From: Pseudomonadota bacterium
GTDB lineage: Bacteria; Pseudomonadota; Alphaproteobacteria; Rhizobiales; Rhizobiaceae
Assembly: GCA_023388675.1 (NCBI GenBank)
Contig: JAEWFU010000453.1
Coordinates: 1-9,812 of the forward strand
Direction: 5' to 3'
DNA: 9,812 nt
Shown: one piece after another, positions 7,367 through 9,812 of the stretch
How the letters are laid out: each line of letters starts with the position of its first letter
How positions within the stretch are numbered: position 1 is the first letter of the stretch
The notes under the pieces: generated by a model
What the model was told of the DNA's origin: nothing
Database searches by the model: none
Seen by the model: the letters and a program-made list of their open reading frames with translations, nothing else
Position numbers and translations under genes: made by a program

Positions 7367-7522
7367 ATGGAAGAAGATAAGATCAGCCTTACGGACTCGC
7401 AGAAGAAGGCGCGGCGCGGCCGTTCGGTCGCCCTCGCCCTGGCATTGGTTGCATTTGTCGTCATCATATATGTCGTCACCGTCGTGAAGATGGGGCCGGC
7501 TATCCTCGACCGGCCGATGTGA
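7367..7522 (+). CDS. coxF: CoxF-like small single-pass membrane protein
   Basis: This 51-residue protein lies between ctaB and ctaG, where alphaproteobacterial cox operons carry a small gene called coxF. The N-terminal half is charged ([16 protein letters not shown]) and a single hydrophobic helix spans about residues 21-40, followed by a short [11 protein letters not shown] tail. By the positive-inside rule the N-terminus is probably cytoplasmic. Its function is not settled; an assembly or accessory role in the oxidase is inferred from position only. It starts five bases after the ctaB stop (a GTG at 7364 directly before the ATG is an alternative) and its stop overlaps the ctaG GTG start as GTGA, pointing to translational coupling. 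The size means it is easily missed in annotation. Confidence 0.8.
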   Translation: MEEDKISLTDSQKKARRGRSVALALALVAFVVIIYVVTVVKMGPAILDRPM

Positions 7523-8163
7523 GTGCAGCGATGACCGGAAACAGCGTCGCTCAAAGCGAGAAGACCCAGCGCTCCAACCGTACGATCGCGGTGGTCTGCG
7601 TGGCGTTTTTCGCCAGCATGGTCGGCGCCGCCTACGCGGCAGTCCCCTTGTATCAGCTCTTCTGTCAGGTCACCGGTTACGGTGGTACCACCCAGCGCGT
7701 GACGCAATATTCGCAGACGGTTCTCGACCGTGAGATCAAGGTTCGTTTCGATGCCAACACGGCCGGTGGGCTGCCGTGGGACTTCAAGCCGGTCCAGCGC
7801 GACGTGACCATCAAGATCGGCGAGACGACGCAGGTCTCCTACGCGGCGAAGAACGCTTTTTCGCGCCCGACCTCCGGCCGCGCCTCGTTCAACGTCACGC
7901 CGCAACTCGCGGGCGCCTACTTCATGAAGGTGGAGTGCTTCTGCTTCACCGACACGGAGTTGCAGCCCGGCGAGGAGATGGACATGCCGGTCGTCTTTTA
8001 CGTCGACCCGGAGATCGTGAACGTGCCCGAACTGAAGAACATCGGTACGATCACGCTTTCGTACACCTTTTTCCCGCTCGCCGAAGGCAAGCCGCAGGAG
8101 TCGGCTGCCGCAGGCGGGCAACTGAACAGCAATACCGACGCCGACACCGAAATCGGGGGATGA
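7519..8163 (+). CDS. ctaG: Cytochrome c oxidase assembly protein CtaG (Cox11 family)
   Basis: This 214-residue protein is a Cox11/CtaG copper chaperone that delivers Cu(I) to the CuB site of subunit I. One N-terminal membrane helix (about residues 23-42) ends in the conserved [24 protein letters not shown] region and anchors a periplasmic immunoglobulin-like domain. The copper-binding CFCF motif is present with Cys140 and Cys142, and another Cys lies in LFCQVTG. Conserved FDANxxGGLPWDF and [22 protein letters not shown] segments confirm the family. Start choice: GTG at 7519 overlaps the coxF stop (GTGA), while ATG at 7531 would shorten the protein by four residues; both are plausible. One base separates its stop from coxC. 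Confidence 0.96.
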   Translation: MSAAMTGNSVAQSEKTQRSNRTIAVVCVAFFASMVGAAYAAVPLYQLFCQVTGYGGTTQRVTQYSQTVLDREIKVRFDANTAGGLPWDFKPVQRDVTIKIGETTQVSYAAKNAFSRPTSGRASFNVTPQLAGAYFMKVECFCFTDTELQPGEEMDMPVVFYVDPEIVNVPELKNIGTITLSYTFFPLAEGKPQESAAAGGQLNSNTDADTEIGG

Positions 8164-8164
8164 C

Positions 8165-9043
8165 ATGGCAGACGCACACGCAAAGAACCACGACTATCAT
8201 ATCATCGACCCCAGCCCCTGGCCCTTCCTCGGCTCCGTCGGCGCGCTCGTCATGGCGATCGGCGGCATCGGCTGGATGCAGGCGCTGAAGGGCAACGATT
8301 TCTCGCTGCTCGGCATTCCTCTGGCCTCGCCATGGCCGTTCTTCATCGGCCTCGCGCTGGTGCTCTACGTCATGTTCGGCTGGTGGAGCGACACCGTCAA
8401 GGAAGCCCATGAAGGCCACCACACCAGGGTCGTCTCGCTGCATCTGCGCTACGGCATGATCATGTTCATCGCCTCCGAGGTGATGTTCTTCGTGGCATGG
8501 TTCTGGGCTTTCTTCGACGCCAGCCTGTTCCCCAACGAGGCGGCGCAGGTGGCGCGCGCCGAGTATACCGGCGGCCAGTGGCCCCCGGCAGGCATCGAGG
8601 TTCTCAATCCCTTCCATCTGCCGCTCTACAACACCATCATTCTGCTTCTCTCCGGCACCACGGTGACCTGGGCGCACCACGCGCTGCTGCATGACGACCG
8701 CAAGGGTCTCGTCTGGGGGCTGGCCATCACCGTAGCCCTCGGCGTGCTGTTCAGCTTCGTCCAGGCCTATGAGTATTCAGTTGCGCCGTTCAGCTTCTCG
8801 GGCTCGATCTACGGTGCCACCTTCTACATGGCGACCGGCTTCCACGGCTTTCACGTTCTCATCGGCACCATCTTCCTGCTGGTCTGCCTGCTGCGCGCGA
8901 TGGCCGGTCACTTCACGGCCAAGCAGCATTTCGGCTTCGAGGCGGCCGCCTGGTACTGGCACTTCGTTGACGTGGTCTGGCTGTTCCTGTTCGTGTGCGT
9001 CTACGTCTGGGCTTCGTCCGGCGCGCCGATCGCGACCCACTGA
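8165..9043 (+). CDS. coxC: Cytochrome c oxidase subunit III
   Basis: This 292-residue protein is the third core subunit of the aa3 oxidase. It binds no metal but protects the enzyme from turnover inactivation and supports proton uptake into the D-channel. Seven helices can be traced. The conserved HxxEGHHT region precedes the membrane segment containing Glu105 in [15 protein letters not shown], the carboxylate conserved through the family. [11 protein letters not shown] and [21 protein letters not shown] near the C-terminus are also family signatures. A GGGGGA stretch at 8155-8160 inside the end of ctaG serves as the ribosome site, five bases before the ATG. It is the last gene before a strong terminator, so it closes the operon. 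Confidence 0.97.
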   Translation: MADAHAKNHDYHIIDPSPWPFLGSVGALVMAIGGIGWMQALKGNDFSLLGIPLASPWPFFIGLALVLYVMFGWWSDTVKEAHEGHHTRVVSLHLRYGMIMFIASEVMFFVAWFWAFFDASLFPNEAAQVARAEYTGGQWPPAGIEVLNPFHLPLYNTIILLLSGTTVTWAHHALLHDDRKGLVWGLAITVALGVLFSFVQAYEYSVAPFSFSGSIYGATFYMATGFHGFHVLIGTIFLLVCLLRAMAGHFTAKQHFGFEAAAWYWHFVDVVWLFLFVCVYVWASSGAPIATH

Positions 9044-9067
9044 CAGGTTCGGGTCGAAACAGTTGGA

Positions 9068-9104
9068 GGAGGCGGCCGTGGCGACATGGCCGCCTTCTTT
9101 CTTT
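9068..9104 (+). terminator. Intrinsic terminator of the cox operon
   Basis: AGGCGGCCGTG (9070-9080) pairs with CATGGCCGCCT (9085-9095), eleven pairs with one G-T, around the stable GNRA-type loop GCGA (9081-9084). The tract TCTTTCTTT follows at 9096-9104. It lies 24 bases after the coxC stop. This is a classic factor-independent terminator and should separate most transcription of coxBA-ctaB-coxF-ctaG-coxC from the DUF983-SURF1 pair. Confidence 0.85.
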
Positions 9105-9151
9105 GGCCCGGTTCGCATGCGATATCGAACCGCGATTCATGAGGCGACGCC

Positions 9152-9547
9152 ATGACTGAGGAGCGACATCACGACAGCGCCATATGGGCGCCGGTCGATC
9201 CCGTAAGGGCCGGGCTTTCCGGCCGCTGCCCGCGCTGCGGTGAGGGCAGGCTGTTTCGCGGCTTCCTCACCGTCGGCGAACAGTGTGGCAATTGCCGGCT
9301 CGACTATTCCTTCGCGGACGCCGGGGACGGCCCGGCCGTATTCGTCATCCTCATCATCGGTTTCATCGTCGTTGGCCTCGCGCTCTGGATGGAGGTGACG
9401 CTCAATCCGCCGCTGTGGCTGCATTTCCTGCTCTGGATACCGTTGACGCTGGTGTTGAGCCTGACGGCGCTGCGCCTCATCAAGGGGTTGCTGATCGTGC
9501 TGCAATACCGGAACAAGGCCGCCGAAGGCCGGCTGGACGACCGATGA
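9152..9547 (+). CDS. DUF983 zinc-ribbon membrane protein
   Basis: This 131-residue protein belongs to DUF983, a family of unknown biochemical function that commonly sits beside SURF1 in alphaproteobacterial oxidase clusters. The N-terminal part holds a four-cysteine knuckle pair, Cys26 and Cys29 (RCPRCGEGRLFRGFL) and Cys45 and Cys48 (QCGNCRLDYS), suggesting metal binding on the cytoplasmic side. Two membrane segments follow at about residues 62-81 and 88-110, with DGPAVF just before the first. GAGG at 9141-9144 lies seven bases before the ATG. Its stop overlaps the SURF1 start as ATGA. Linkage to SURF1 suggests a role in oxidase assembly or metal handling, but that is inference. It lies beyond the coxC terminator and may have its own promoter. 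Confidence 0.88.
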   Translation: MTEERHHDSAIWAPVDPVRAGLSGRCPRCGEGRLFRGFLTVGEQCGNCRLDYSFADAGDGPAVFVILIIGFIVVGLALWMEVTLNPPLWLHFLLWIPLTLVLSLTALRLIKGLLIVLQYRNKAAEGRLDDR

Positions 9548-9812
9548 CAGCCAGCGAGACGCAGGCCCACAAGCGCAGAACCGGCGTCACGGCGCTGCTG
9601 GTCGTCCTTTCTCTCGGTGCGCTGGCCGTGCTGCTGGCGCTCGGCACCTGGCAGGTTCAGCGGTTGCACTGGAAGGAAGACCTGATCGCCACCATTGACG
9701 CGCGCATCACCTCCGAACCGCGCTCGCTGGAAGACGTGCAGACGCGGCTGACGACGACCGGCGACGTCGACTACTGGCCGGTGACGGTCGGCGGTGAATT
9801 CCGTCACGAGGG
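9544..9812 (+). CDS. SURF1 family oxidase assembly protein (3' end outside the window)
   Basis: The first 89 residues of a SURF1/Shy1 protein are present; the gene runs past the window end. SURF1 proteins help insert heme a into subunit I. The N-terminal membrane helix spans about residues 14-34 and is followed directly by the hallmark GTWQVQRLHWKEDLI (residues 34-48) and an IDARI segment. Residues 77-88 (YWPVTVGGEFRHE) match the family's YxxVxxxGxF region at the start of the periplasmic domain. The ATG shares ATGA with the stop of the DUF983 gene, so the two are translationally coupled. The second membrane helix expected near the C-terminus cannot be seen. It is sometimes named surf1 or shy1. 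Confidence 0.92.
   Translation, partial: MTASETQAHKRRTGVTALLVVLSLGALAVLLALGTWQVQRLHWKEDLIATIDARITSEPRSLEDVQTRLTTTGDVDYWPVTVGGEFRHE

Overview
The window is GC-rich and reads as the chromosome of an alphaproteobacterium, most likely a Rhizobiales member (Phyllobacteriaceae/Mesorhizobium-like is a guess). The basis is the gene order coxB-coxA-ctaB-coxF-ctaG-coxC-DUF983-SURF1, the neighbouring tldD and IalB-family genes, and intergenic palindromes of types I associate with Rhizobiales genomes. This assignment is from memory, not from a search.

Region by region. (1) 21-900, plus strand: a two-gene Xre/MbcA-type antitoxin and RES-domain toxin module with overlapping genes. (2) 901-1308: a gene-free stretch between convergent genes, made almost entirely of nested palindromic repeats. 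(3) 1309-3324, minus strand: tldD, a metalloprotease-family gene, preceded by a secreted IalB-family protein gene. (4) 3325-3783: a divergent intergenic region with another palindromic repeat and a well-formed FNR/FixK-type half-site pair (TTGA-N6-TCAA) 176 bases upstream of coxB. (5) 3784-9043, plus strand: a compact aa3-type cytochrome c oxidase operon. coxB carries the CuA site, coxA carries heme a, heme a3, CuB and both proton channels, ctaB makes heme O, coxF is a 51-residue membrane protein too small for most gene callers, ctaG inserts copper into CuB, and coxC is subunit III. (6) 9044-9151: a textbook intrinsic terminator with a GCGA tetraloop. (7) 9152-9812: a DUF983 zinc-ribbon membrane protein overlapping by ATGA with a SURF1 gene that runs off the window end.

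The genes of regions 5 and 7 work together: subunits I-III form the oxidase core, ctaB supplies the heme precursor, ctaG supplies copper, and SURF1 helps heme a insertion. A 27-base perfect palindrome between coxA and ctaB may lower expression of the assembly genes relative to the structural subunits.

I see no clearly new protein system. The less ordinary signals are non-coding: the repeat island at 917-1300, the FixK-like box upstream of coxB, and the coxA-ctaB hairpin.
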